DNA of 31,056 nucleotides, from IMG/VR virus record IMGVR_UViG_3300044960_000403, positions 1-31,056 of that record; one strand, written 5' to 3'. The notes under the pieces were generated by a model. It did not search any database. It was not told where the DNA came from and worked only from the letters and a program-made list of their open reading frames with translations. How positions within the stretch are numbered: the stretch's first letter is position 1; each line of letters begins with the position of its first letter. Positions 20,582 to 29,421 of the stretch are shown here, piece by piece. The DNA comes from a virus. A program made the translations under genes and the position numbers.

Positions 20582-22060
20582 TTAAATAGGCTCAAGATCT
20601 CCACGTGTGTTTACAACCTTGTACTTTCTTCCGTCAGGCGCTACTACCGTCTGTCCCGGTCTTACAGGTCTATCCTGTTTAGGCAGGTCAGCTAGATTCT
20701 TAGGAGTAGGCTCATTGCTGGGAGCATCGGGTTGTTGTCTTGAAGAGGTTTGTTCGACAGGGTCTAGGTCGCCAACGTTGTTCTTCACCTTATACTGTTT
20801 ACCATCAGCTCCTATGACAACCTGTCCCGGCCTTATAGTTCCTTGGTCTGGAAGATCAGATATATGCTTAGGAGCTGGCTTTTCTACCTTGGCAAAGGGT
20901 AGTTCAAGGTTGTAGTCGATACCTAAACCGTTTAGCGTTTTCGTGTTATTTTTTGTCAGTAGTACGATACCGTTTACGGCTGTTTCTAGATCTTCTTTAG
21001 CAAACGTTCTTTGCCTTTTAAATAAGTTATCCCAAACCTTCTCTACATAACCTATGCTTTTCTGTGGGACACCAGACTCTGAGGCTATTCGTCGGTACTC
21101 GCTAAGCGTTGTGTTTGCTAGCTTAGAGAATGTCCCCATATCAATCTCACCCCTCTGCGCCTTATTAAACAGCTCAGTAAGGTTGTTGATCGTCTGTTGT
21201 GAGGTTTTTACAAAATCAGCCTCCTCAAAAGCCTTGTCTCTTTCTTTTTCGTTAGCTGCAAGCTCGAAGATCTTGGATCTTAAAGGGTCCCCTCCTCTCA
21301 ACATACGAACGATCTCTTGTTGCTTTTCACGCTCGGTTTTAGCCTGAGCTTCACGTTCAGAGATAACTTTCGCCTCAGCTTGTAGGAACGGGAACACCTT
21401 AGTTAGCTGTTCTGCGTTAAATTTTGAGAAGTCCCTACCAGGCAACAGTGTACTGATGCTTTTTTGTAGCTGTCTAGACAGTAAAGAGTTGGGGTCTCTC
21501 ATCTCTTCTAGCTGAGCTTGGGTATCAAGTCTCTCTAGATCTTTTTCTAAACCAGCTTTTGTTTTATCGAATTCGTTCAGCTTAAATTGTTGCCCCTCTC
21601 TTTGCAGTCTTACAAGATCGATAGCCCCTTGCCCACCTTTACCTTGTAACGTAGATCCAAGACCAGCAGCAAACGCTAACCAGTTAAAGCCTTTATTCTG
21701 CTCTTCAAACTTAGCTAAAAGCTCTTCTCTTTTATCCATCCCATACTTGTTTATCAGATCTTCGTATAGCTTTCTCCTAAGATCTGGTTTGTTCTCAGTC
21801 TTGGCGTCGATCTGGGCCACTTCCTGCTCTATCTTTGGCATAACCTGAGCTAGGGGTAGGCGTTGCTCTAAAGGCTTACTCTTGATCTTATCTTCTAAAA
21901 CCTTATCTACCGTGATCTCCTCTTTTTGAGGAGAAGAAGGAGAAGGGGAAGGAGAGGGTAAAGAAGCTTGTTGCGCACCTGTACCCATCATGTAAAAAGG
22001 CACCTGCTCTTCTTTAGGCGCAAACGGATCGAGCAGTTTGTTTAGATCTTGTTTTTTCAT
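20582..22060 (-). CDS. ejection-type virion protein with duplicated C-terminal domain
   Basis: A 492-residue mostly helical, charged protein with long coiled-coil-prone stretches (about 60-350) and a short Pro/Ser-rich segment near 35-45. The C-terminus carries two copies of a 39-40-residue unit (397-435 and 453-492) with pattern RPGQ-VV-DGK-YKV-GDL-P, probably a small beta-barrel, joined by a Gln/Pro linker. A paired small domain may bind envelope or another virion protein. It starts 3 bp after the previous stop, so translation is coupled. The role is inferred from the cluster. Confidence 0.65.
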   Translation of the reverse strand: MKKQDLNKLLDPFAPKEEQVPFYMMGTGAQQASLPSPSPSPSSPQKEEITVDKVLEDKIKSKPLEQRLPLAQVMPKIEQEVAQIDAKTENKPDLRRKLYEDLINKYGMDKREELLAKFEEQNKGFNWLAFAAGLGSTLQGKGGQGAIDLVRLQREGQQFKLNEFDKTKAGLEKDLERLDTQAQLEEMRDPNSLLSRQLQKSISTLLPGRDFSKFNAEQLTKVFPFLQAEAKVISEREAQAKTEREKQQEIVRMLRGGDPLRSKIFELAANEKERDKAFEEADFVKTSQQTINNLTELFNKAQRGEIDMGTFSKLANTTLSEYRRIASESGVPQKSIGYVEKVWDNLFKRQRTFAKEDLETAVNGIVLLTKNNTKTLNGLGIDYNLELPFAKVEKPAPKHISDLPDQGTIRPGQVVIGADGKQYKVKNNVGDLDPVEQTSSRQQPDAPSNEPTPKNLADLPKQDRPVRPGQTVVAPDGRKYKVVNTRGDLEPI

Positions 22061-22063
22061 AAA

Positions 22064-23257
22064 CTACTCCGATTTATCTTCGATCTTGGAGAGTCGATTG
22101 TTCATGTCGGCTAAGGCGGCTAGAATTGGACCTCCAAGCTTGCTGTAGTCTATCATTAGTGTACCATCCTTATCTTTCACAACGGCTTGAGGAGCCACTT
22201 TCTGTAGATCTTGAGCCATAATACCTACCTGCTCCCCTTCCCCATGTTTTTGAGGATTTTTGTACCTGTATCTATAGCCCGTAATCTCATCGAGGAACTT
22301 AGAACTATCAAACTCCTCAACTTGTTTCTTAACATTCCTATCAGAAGCTGCTCCTGCCGTAGCTGCTGACTGAGCTAACCCCCCGATAAAATTCATCCTA
22401 CCAAGGCCTTGATTAGTAAGCATGGCTGCTTCGTTCTGGTAGCCAGAGGCAACGCCTCCAGCTTTTCGATACCTATTCTCGAAATCTTGTTGTATAAGTG
22501 CTTTGTTGGTTGCCTCTTGTTGGTTGCGTAACATAACGTTCGCATCGGCAATTCTTTGCCTTTCTGCTAGGTTCTGCATCTGCGCTTGTTGACGAGCCTG
22601 CATATTAGCTAGATTAACCTGCTGTTGGTTTTGAGCGTTAAACTGCGCTATAGCATCACGAGCTTGGGCCACCCTAGCTTGTTGTTCAAAATCTTGACCC
22701 CTTATCTGCCCACCTAGCTGACCGCCCTGTAATATAGCCTGTAAAGCCCTCTCCTGAGCTAGGGCGGCCACATCCAACCCCTGCTGTGCTGCTCTGTTAG
22801 CCCCTTGCTGTTGAGTTAACATGGATTGAGCCAACTCCAACCCTGACCCTGCTACACCACGAGCTTGAGCATTTTGTAGGATAGCCTCTCTTTGCCCCCG
22901 TTCAAAAGCAGCTTGCTCAGCCTTTATCCTTTCAAGGTTAGCTTTATCCCTTAGAGTGAGCCCGCCTTCGCTGATCTCGTTGAGCTTAGCTAGCGAGGCA
23001 AGTTGAGCTTCTCTTAGCCTAGGATCTAAAGATATGTCTTCTAGCCTTGAGCGCTCAACCAAAGCTGCTTGAGCTTGTTCTGGTGTGATCTGCCCTTGAA
23101 GAACTAGCTGCTCAAGTTTAACCTTCATCTCCTCGATACTAGGAAGTTGGAGGTTTGCAAACTGAGCCGTAGCTGCTCTTTGAGCGTCGCTAGCTTGTTT
23201 TTCTCGTCCGCCAGTTATAACATCGAAAACGGAATCTAAAATCTGTCCAAAGGGCAT
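22064..23257 (-). CDS. ejection-type virion protein with C-terminal S74 chaperone domain
   Basis: A 397-residue protein. Residues about 1-290 are Gln/Ala-rich helix, typical of internal virion proteins. Residues 305-397 are a recognisable intramolecular chaperone domain of the Peptidase S74 family: SDRNVKK (Ser305, the usual self-cleavage site), YRYRYK, GIMAQDLQKV and IDYSKLGGPILAALADMNNRL. In most phages this domain ends fibres or endosialidases and helps trimerise them before cutting itself off. Here it follows a helical ejection-type protein, implying an assembled oligomer with self-removal. AAAAGGAG precedes the ATG. Confidence 0.8.
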   Translation of the reverse strand: MPFGQILDSVFDVITGGREKQASDAQRAATAQFANLQLPSIEEMKVKLEQLVLQGQITPEQAQAALVERSRLEDISLDPRLREAQLASLAKLNEISEGGLTLRDKANLERIKAEQAAFERGQREAILQNAQARGVAGSGLELAQSMLTQQQGANRAAQQGLDVAALAQERALQAILQGGQLGGQIRGQDFEQQARVAQARDAIAQFNAQNQQQVNLANMQARQQAQMQNLAERQRIADANVMLRNQQEATNKALIQQDFENRYRKAGGVASGYQNEAAMLTNQGLGRMNFIGGLAQSAATAGAASDRNVKKQVEEFDSSKFLDEITGYRYRYKNPQKHGEGEQVGIMAQDLQKVAPQAVVKDKDGTLMIDYSKLGGPILAALADMNNRLSKIEDKSE

Positions 23258-23269
23258 TAAATTCTCCTT

Positions 23270-24772
23270 TTACTTTAAGATAGAGCTAAAAATCTCTCTC
23301 GAGTTAAACTTCTCAACATCCTTCTTAGCGTTCTTGTCTGAAATTCCAAACAAGCTACCTACCAAGTTGACAGGGGCTGTAAAGATTTGTCCTGCGGCAT
23401 CTACTGCCTTCTCAAGGTCGCTCTTACTTCCTCCTCCGCCGCCTTGAGGAGCAGCGGCAGCGGCTCGTCTAGCCTTCTCGTTATTGATCGCAGATCTAAG
23501 GTCATTTAAAGCGGCGTTGTAATCAAAACTAGAAAGCCTGTTAGGAGCTCCTCCTACTTGGGTTAAGAACTGAGGCGCCATACCTGCTAGATCAGCCAAC
23601 GCCTGATACCTAGCCAAGTCCTCTGCTGTAGCAACAGCTTGCGGTGTAACTACATCAGGGGAGTATAAGGCTTGAACAAAAGGTGATAGATCTCTGGTAA
23701 TGCCTAACCCTTTAGCTTCGTTAACGGTATCCATCAATGTCGTGAACTGATCGTAGTTAACTCCTAATAGGTCTGGACCCTTTGCGTAGTCTATCGAAGG
23801 CGTAATCTTTACGTGAACTCCTGACCCGGGTTGTACGGGCATGGTAGACAACTGTGTAATCAGCTGCCTAAGTTCGTCATCCGTACCGATCAACTGTTGT
23901 TTTCTAGCTTCAGCTCTTTGCTGTAGTCCTTGCTGTAAACCAGCCCTTTCAGATTCAAGGAGCTCCCTTGTTCTTTGACGAGCTTGCTCGGTGGTCTCAG
24001 CAGCTGTTCTAGCCATATCTTGAGCCGATAACCTGCTCTGCTCTAGTCTTCCTCCTATATCGCTAACGCTCTCTATAGCTTGACCTAATCTTTGTTGTGC
24101 CCTAGGATCTACAGATAGAAGTAAATTATTTAGGTTTACTACTCCACTTGTGGCCCGCCTTCCTGTAGTAACCTCCTTAGCCAGTTGTGCCCTGCCCTCT
24201 TCTGTTTGTGCTGCCTGTGCTAGGGCCATGGCTCTTTCTGCCTGTGCTTTGGCTGCGTTGTAATCCTCTATCTCAGAGAGATCTCGCGGACCCTTAAACT
24301 GAGCATCTCTTTGAGCTTTTACCATTTGTCTTTCAGCTTCGGTTAGCTGTGTAGGGTTTTGTCTTATCAGATCGGCTAGCCTGTCATCAAAATTTACCGT
24401 TTGGGACCTTACCTGCTGAGAAAACTTATCAAGAGTCTGACCGATCCCTTGCCTAGCCATCTCACCGGCACCTTCTATCTTACCGCCGGCAGCTTCGGAG
24501 AGGCGGCTAGGGTCATTTTGTTGGATGTATTGTCCTATGTTTGCAAAGCGATTACCTCCCGGCCCTTGAGCCGCTCCTCTAGCCGCATCAGAAGAAATTG
24601 TTGTACCGCTTATCAAACCAGAGCCGGTGTTAAGCTGCGGGGCGTTAGGTAGGTTTGATTGCTGCCCCTGAGGATCTGGTGCTACCTGTCCGGGAGCGAT
24701 TATACCACTAGCCGACTGGTTTGCCGCTTCTTTTAATCTCTCATCTAAGTCATCTTGAAAGTTGTAAGCCAT
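23270..24772 (-). CDS. ejection-type virion protein ending in a truncated S74 start
   Basis: A 500-residue protein: the N-terminal 100 residues are Gly/Gln/Pro-rich, the middle (about 110-320) is Gln/Ala/Arg-rich helix, and a mixed domain spans 320-440. The last 23 residues, SDKNAKKDVEKFNSREIFSS and three more, match the beginning of the S74 domain in the next gene (SDRNVKKQVEEF), then stop. The stop is followed by a normal ribosome-binding site with no frameshift sign, so this is a remnant or a deliberately short tag. The gene has its own TTAATAAGTA motif and AGAGAGAGG just before the ATG. It is probably an internal virion protein. Confidence 0.7.
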   Translation of the reverse strand: MAYNFQDDLDERLKEAANQSASGIIAPGQVAPDPQGQQSNLPNAPQLNTGSGLISGTTISSDAARGAAQGPGGNRFANIGQYIQQNDPSRLSEAAGGKIEGAGEMARQGIGQTLDKFSQQVRSQTVNFDDRLADLIRQNPTQLTEAERQMVKAQRDAQFKGPRDLSEIEDYNAAKAQAERAMALAQAAQTEEGRAQLAKEVTTGRRATSGVVNLNNLLLSVDPRAQQRLGQAIESVSDIGGRLEQSRLSAQDMARTAAETTEQARQRTRELLESERAGLQQGLQQRAEARKQQLIGTDDELRQLITQLSTMPVQPGSGVHVKITPSIDYAKGPDLLGVNYDQFTTLMDTVNEAKGLGITRDLSPFVQALYSPDVVTPQAVATAEDLARYQALADLAGMAPQFLTQVGGAPNRLSSFDYNAALNDLRSAINNEKARRAAAAAPQGGGGGSKSDLEKAVDAAGQIFTAPVNLVGSLFGISDKNAKKDVEKFNSREIFSSILK

Positions 24773-24787
24773 ACATACCTCTCTCTA

Positions 24788-24797
24788 TACTTATTAA
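24788..24797 (-). promoter_or_regulatory. TTAATAAGTA promoter-like motif before the ejection-protein genes
   Basis: Exact copy followed by TAGAGAGAGG, 15 bp before the ATG at 24772. It resembles the fibre copy at 3130 in its short distance to the ATG and its AGAGG. It starts the block of four ejection-type genes. Confidence 0.6.
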
Positions 24798-24798
24798 C

Positions 24799-25212
24799 TT
24801 AAATTATTAAAAATCTTAGCATATAAGTTGTTGAGTTATTTAGGTTATTGACACCTATAGATTCGATGAACACCTCCTCGTTACCGGCTCGCCACTGGAC
24901 TGATAAGGCTCCGTTTACGGGGGAGTACGTACCATCAACCTGTCTTATCTCCATCAACAACACCCCTTCAGGCCTACTTCTTAGGTTGTGTTTTAATTTT
25001 ATTGGTAGGGTGAAGGTGCCTGTAGGGCTAGTTTTAAACTGATACTCGACTATGTCACACCTGATGTTGTTTCTAAAATCTACGTTCTTGTTTAGTAAGT
25101 TATAAACATTCTCCATAAATTGGTTTATGGGTGTTATAAGCTTTTCTATCCAATTGGGAGCCTCCTTGATCTCCTCCTTTAGTATCCTTTTCTGTGTAGG
25201 TAAGCGGCCCAT
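24799..25212 (-). CDS. small virion-associated protein
   Basis: A 137-residue protein with a helical N-terminus (EAPNWIEKLITPINQFMENV) and a beta-rich C-terminal domain (LPIKLKHNLRSRPEGVLLME, then WRAGNEEVFIESIGV). Proteins of this plan often follow the nozzle-type gene in short-tailed phages and are of unknown role, possibly a tail or needle accessory. It starts 1 bp after the previous stop, so translation is coupled. The name is positional. Confidence 0.6.
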   Translation of the reverse strand: MGRLPTQKRILKEEIKEAPNWIEKLITPINQFMENVYNLLNKNVDFRNNIRCDIVEYQFKTSPTGTFTLPIKLKHNLRSRPEGVLLMEIRQVDGTYSPVNGALSVQWRAGNEEVFIESIGVNNLNNSTTYMLRFLII

Positions 25213-25213
25213 A

Positions 25214-28087
25214 CTACCTCACCCTCTCCCTCATGGGATTGAACTGCAAGCTGATTCCGCTTAAGCCAAAGCTGCTAAAGGCTTGTTTAAGCTGGATACT
25301 AACGTTTAGCCAGTGAGCACGAGACTTTTCTAGAGGTACGTAGGTTCTAAGTACCTGCTGACCACCTACGCCTCCGCCCCAAGATGCGTTACCCCATGGG
25401 AAGTCCCCCCATCCGTTTTCAGGCTGAGGGTTTAGGGTAACCGTCTCGGTAAACTTGCTCAGATTTGTCGAAAACCTAGCATCGATCCTGGTAAAGCTAG
25501 CATCAGCAAAGACCAGGCTAACCTCCCTAAATCGCTTCAAGATCCCCGCATTGTTGCAGTCGTTAGGGTTTAACGTGACCAGATTTGATATAGGCTCGTA
25601 AACAGCTGCTGACCCGTTATTCCAGCTCTGTAGACGATCTACGGTGATCGTGTTGCCTGTCTTAGCCGTGATTAAGGCGATCTTTGCTCCCTGCTTGATG
25701 CTTCTGCCTACCTTCGCCTCCTGTGCATTAGCTAAGGTTATGCTTAGTCCGTTTGAGCTTGTAATAGTTACGGGGTAGTCCTCATCTGCAAAGTCGTTTA
25801 GGTTAAACTCTTTACGCTCAACATATACGCGTTTGTTTACAGGGTTTGTGAGATATAACTTATCATCGACAGGGTTTATGATCGCACTTGTACGATCCAT
25901 AACCCACCTCGTCCAGCTGTTTGTGAAGCTGTTATAACAGAAGGCTTGGGTGGGGTAGGTGTCTGTTGTGTTGGTTAACGTGAATAATATGTAGAGCCTA
26001 GAAGATTCGTATCCTACAGCAAAGCTTGTAGATTCAAAGTTAGGGAAGTTTGCCGAGCTAACCCTAAGTAAGGTGTTCTCGATTGGCCTTGATACAACAG
26101 CAACTCCGCTATCACCTACAGCGATTACTCCCTGATCTGAGAACGTGAAGATCTGGTTATTAAAAGCAACACAGGTTTCTGGAGCTCTTATTATGGAGGT
26201 GTTATCGAATAAGGCTACGGTAAAGTTTGAAGGGCTTTCGCCTGTAAGCCTAAAGATACCGTCTGTCTTAAATATGAACAAACTATCCCTCAAAGGGACT
26301 ATCTTGCGTATATCTTCGTTTGCTGATCCTATATCAAGGTAGTTCAACAAAGGAACCGCTTCAGGCTGTTGAAACTTACTGAAAAATAAACGATTCTTTC
26401 TGGTTTCGTTGTCGGATACGACGTACTCGCTTTTTTTGAAAAAATAACCTGTATTCCCCGCTGTTGTAACGTTTACAGGGATGGTGAAAGTGTTAGAGTT
26501 TACTACCGTAACCTTATATGTTCCGTTAACGCTAGGGGTGGAGTTAGATCCAAATATAACAATTTCTTCGTTGTTTGATAACCCATGGTTATTACTTGTA
26601 ATGACTGTGGGGTTACCTACAGCTATGTTTGTTATGGGTCGTTTCTCAGGCAAGTTAGGGCTAAAACCTGCTCCGTATGTAGAACTCATATGAAACTCAA
26701 CCCCACCTATACTCCTCTCCTCTATCAGGATCTTACCGGGCACCTCATCTTCACCTGAGATGTAGTAGGCGTAAACCAAGGTGTTGCTGTTAGATCTGTT
26801 TATGGCTTCTATAAGATATAGGGAGGTTTCAGCTATGTTCTCAGCTGGTGTAAGCGTGGTTTCAACCTTAAACTGGTTTGAGGCTAAGTTCATGCTACTT
26901 CCGGCCCAGTAGTCAACTCCAGCGATGGTTATCCTATCTTGAAACTCAAGGCTTACGGTATTGCTAGCTGTGGCTTGATTGGATAACGTAACCTGAGTAT
27001 TGGAGTCGATAGAAACTACAGTCGTATTGGCTGGGATACCTGTTCCTACAACCCTCATCCCTACTCGTAATCCTGTGTTGTTAGGAAGTCCTGTAACAAA
27101 AGGTGAACCGTTAGTTGTTGTACCTGTTTTTGTCGTATACCCAAAGTTTGGCGAGCCTACACCAAGCAAGGTGAAGTTTAGCCTATGTCTGCTGATGGTG
27201 TTGCCGAAGAAAGTATAACCCTTATAAGTTGCCAAGACCTTAGCTAAAGGTGGTTTCTCGTTAGCTTGTAAGATACCTTGTTGCTGTACGTTTGTATAAA
27301 GTGCGGTACCTCTTAGAGAGTCAGGTGTCACGTCTTCTATCGTTATCGTCTTGTTTGTTATGTCAGCAGCAGTTACCACCCCCTCAAAAACAAGCTGCAT
27401 ATTATCATCAGGAGGTATGTTAGCTCCACCGGACAAACCACTCCTATACACTTGAAAAAACTCATTTTCTTTCACATCTGACGGTAGGTACCATGTGAGA
27501 GATACGTTCTTAGATCCACCTCCAGACGGGTTGATGACGATCAGCCTTTGGGACGGTGCTCCTAGGATGAGGTTGCCTTGTCTATCTCTGTAACAGTAGA
27601 CTATCCTGTAAGCAACCTGATTGTTAGCTGGCATCCAGCCAGAAGACCCTGTTAACGTGAAATCCCCATCTAACCCTTTAGCCCCTCCAGCTGGTCTAAC
27701 AGCATTAGGGACTAGGGAGTCGATCTTGTAGATACCGGATTGGGTTGTGAAGTAGAAGTTTTTGTTAGCTTGCACGGAATCTATCTTAAACCCTGTAGGG
27801 GGGGTATAGGTGCCTGTAAAGTTTACCCATGTACCTGTGTTGTCAGAATCAAAAGCTAGCTTGTTGTCGTAATTCAGTAACAGCGTGTCGTTGTAGGTAA
27901 ACAGCTTATTTAAGCTTGTGGCCGTAAGAGCAGGTCCATAGAACGTTTGACCTCTCCTAGATTGGATGATAGACTCCCTATCTAGTACGACGTTATCGGC
28001 CACAGCCAGTGAGCCCGGAGGTGTTTCTGATAGGTTGTTTGGGTTGGTGTACAACCCTCCTCTTAATCTTAGATCAAGTTTCTGCAT
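25214..28087 (-). CDS. large beta-rich tail nozzle / stabilisation-type protein
   Basis: A 957-residue protein at the place of the P22 gp10/T7 gp12-type tail nozzle that closes the tail below the adaptor. The N-terminus (LRGGLYTNPNNLSETPPGSL and AVADNVVLDRESIIQSRRG) and many short beta strands fit a propeller-like virion protein. Two inserted beta domains are visible: about 317-385 (GMRVVGTGIPANTTVVSID) and about 480-550 (NHGLSNNEEIVIFGSN), both of types that recur in phage virion proteins. It lies between the connector-type gene and the small virion protein with nearly no gaps. The nozzle role is inferred. Confidence 0.75.
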   Translation of the reverse strand: MQKLDLRLRGGLYTNPNNLSETPPGSLAVADNVVLDRESIIQSRRGQTFYGPALTATSLNKLFTYNDTLLLNYDNKLAFDSDNTGTWVNFTGTYTPPTGFKIDSVQANKNFYFTTQSGIYKIDSLVPNAVRPAGGAKGLDGDFTLTGSSGWMPANNQVAYRIVYCYRDRQGNLILGAPSQRLIVINPSGGGSKNVSLTWYLPSDVKENEFFQVYRSGLSGGANIPPDDNMQLVFEGVVTAADITNKTITIEDVTPDSLRGTALYTNVQQQGILQANEKPPLAKVLATYKGYTFFGNTISRHRLNFTLLGVGSPNFGYTTKTGTTTNGSPFVTGLPNNTGLRVGMRVVGTGIPANTTVVSIDSNTQVTLSNQATASNTVSLEFQDRITIAGVDYWAGSSMNLASNQFKVETTLTPAENIAETSLYLIEAINRSNSNTLVYAYYISGEDEVPGKILIEERSIGGVEFHMSSTYGAGFSPNLPEKRPITNIAVGNPTVITSNNHGLSNNEEIVIFGSNSTPSVNGTYKVTVVNSNTFTIPVNVTTAGNTGYFFKKSEYVVSDNETRKNRLFFSKFQQPEAVPLLNYLDIGSANEDIRKIVPLRDSLFIFKTDGIFRLTGESPSNFTVALFDNTSIIRAPETCVAFNNQIFTFSDQGVIAVGDSGVAVVSRPIENTLLRVSSANFPNFESTSFAVGYESSRLYILFTLTNTTDTYPTQAFCYNSFTNSWTRWVMDRTSAIINPVDDKLYLTNPVNKRVYVERKEFNLNDFADEDYPVTITSSNGLSITLANAQEAKVGRSIKQGAKIALITAKTGNTITVDRLQSWNNGSAAVYEPISNLVTLNPNDCNNAGILKRFREVSLVFADASFTRIDARFSTNLSKFTETVTLNPQPENGWGDFPWGNASWGGGVGGQQVLRTYVPLEKSRAHWLNVSIQLKQAFSSFGLSGISLQFNPMRERVR

Positions 28088-28099
28088 CGCAACACCCTA

Positions 28100-29029
28100 C
28101 TAAAATCTTCTGATGCTAGTACCGTAGTCCCACAGACCGCTACCGTTGGATGTGACCCTTTTAACGGATGAATCTACCCTAGGACTTATAAGCTTAAGCA
28201 TATCTTCCTTATTTTGATTGAGCTTTCGTTCGGCAGCAGCCATGCCTTCAAAATCGCCCAGGGCTTCAAGTACCTTAACAGCTGTAGCTTGAGCTAGTAC
28301 CTTGTGAGCTTCTACGGGGATCTGAGGAATACAGCTAAAACCCTCTAAAGCAACGTAATCACCAACCTGAATGCCTGATACGGTGGTAAGGGTTAACGTA
28401 GGACTTGATATGGCTGTAATTTCTACAGACTCGATCACCGTCTGAAATGGTTGTGATCCTCTTACAACCGACAGCTTATTACCAACAGCCCATGTGCTAG
28501 GTACGCCGTCAAGCACTATCTGGTTGTTGTTTGTGTTTACCTGCGTGATCTTTGCTGCCTTGTTTAAAGGTACAAGCGTTAAAGGTCTTTTAAAGTAGAA
28601 CACCCTTAATGTCCGTCCAGCATAGCTCCTAGCTGGGTACAAAACAACCTTGTTAGCTCTTACGATGAAGCCGGACACAGTAGTCGTCTCAAGATTTGAG
28701 CCTGAAACCTGCTCTGGGGCTATCCTAGGTATGGAGGTTAGGCTTCCGTCGTTAGGGTCCACAATACAAAGCTCGCGTAGTTTTTGTCCTATAGCATCAG
28801 CTGGGATCTCAAACTCAAAAGGGGTGCTAAGGTTAGCTGGAACAACAACATCCTTAAAACCAACAAAATACTCTTCCCTGACAGACATTATGAGAGGGAT
28901 GATGTTTGTCTCCATCTCATCGTTTGCAAAGTCTACATAGTCCTCTACCTTAAACAGCTGCTGAGAGGTAGGACTTGTAGACCGTCTTTTGATAGCTTTA
29001 ACCAGCTCTTCTGTCGTGTATCTAGACAT
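28100..29029 (-). CDS. head-tail connector / tail adaptor-type protein
   Basis: A 309-residue protein just upstream of the nozzle-type gene. The N-terminus, MSRYTTEELVKAIKRRSTSP followed by DYVDFANDEMETNIIPLIMS, is a helical pattern seen in podovirus connector-type structural proteins. The middle is beta-rich and the C-terminus (about 240-285) is helical again. Probably it joins portal and nozzle, as the tail adaptor does in P22-like particles. No exact family is named; support comes from order and general pattern. Confidence 0.65.
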   Translation of the reverse strand: MSRYTTEELVKAIKRRSTSPTSQQLFKVEDYVDFANDEMETNIIPLIMSVREEYFVGFKDVVVPANLSTPFEFEIPADAIGQKLRELCIVDPNDGSLTSIPRIAPEQVSGSNLETTTVSGFIVRANKVVLYPARSYAGRTLRVFYFKRPLTLVPLNKAAKITQVNTNNNQIVLDGVPSTWAVGNKLSVVRGSQPFQTVIESVEITAISSPTLTLTTVSGIQVGDYVALEGFSCIPQIPVEAHKVLAQATAVKVLEALGDFEGMAAAERKLNQNKEDMLKLISPRVDSSVKRVTSNGSGLWDYGTSIRRF

Positions 29030-29032
29030 GGT

Positions 29033-29395
29033 TTACTCTTTATTATCTTCTTCTAGCATCTTTTTTTTCTTCTTAGCTTCGATGATCTTTTTTAACAGTT
29101 CGGAACCATAGTCCTCGTCGCCATCTTCTTTCATGCCCTCATCCTTAGATGGTTCTTTCATAGGCATCTCAGAAGAAGAAGGCTTCTCCTCTTCATCTTT
29201 CATCTCCTCGAACTTCTTTTTAAGCTCTTCTTTAGCCTCATCTAATGGGACAACCTTCTCCTCGACTATCCTAGCCATAGGTTCCTCTTCATCCTCCTTC
29301 TTATGAGATAGTTTAGAACGAAGATCAGACTCGTCCATAACGTCCATAAGCTCTTCTAAGAGCATCATTTTGATCTGTTTTTCTAGGTTTTTCAT
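29033..29395 (-). CDS. highly charged acidic/Lys-rich small protein
   Basis: A 120-residue protein made mostly of Glu, Lys, Asp and Met with no fold-like region; it is likely disordered or coiled coil. It ends in a Lys-rich helix (KKIIEAKKKKKMLEEDNKE). It lies between the fibre-associated gene and the connector-type gene, 3 bp before the latter. It might be an assembly cofactor or a packed internal protein. GGGAG precedes the ATG. Function unknown. Confidence 0.6.
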   Translation of the reverse strand: MKNLEKQIKMMLLEELMDVMDESDLRSKLSHKKEDEEEPMARIVEEKVVPLDEAKEELKKKFEEMKDEEEKPSSSEMPMKEPSKDEGMKEDGDEDYGSELLKKIIEAKKKKKMLEEDNKE

Positions 29396-29421
29396 GTTAA
29401 TTCTCCCTTTTTATTAATATG

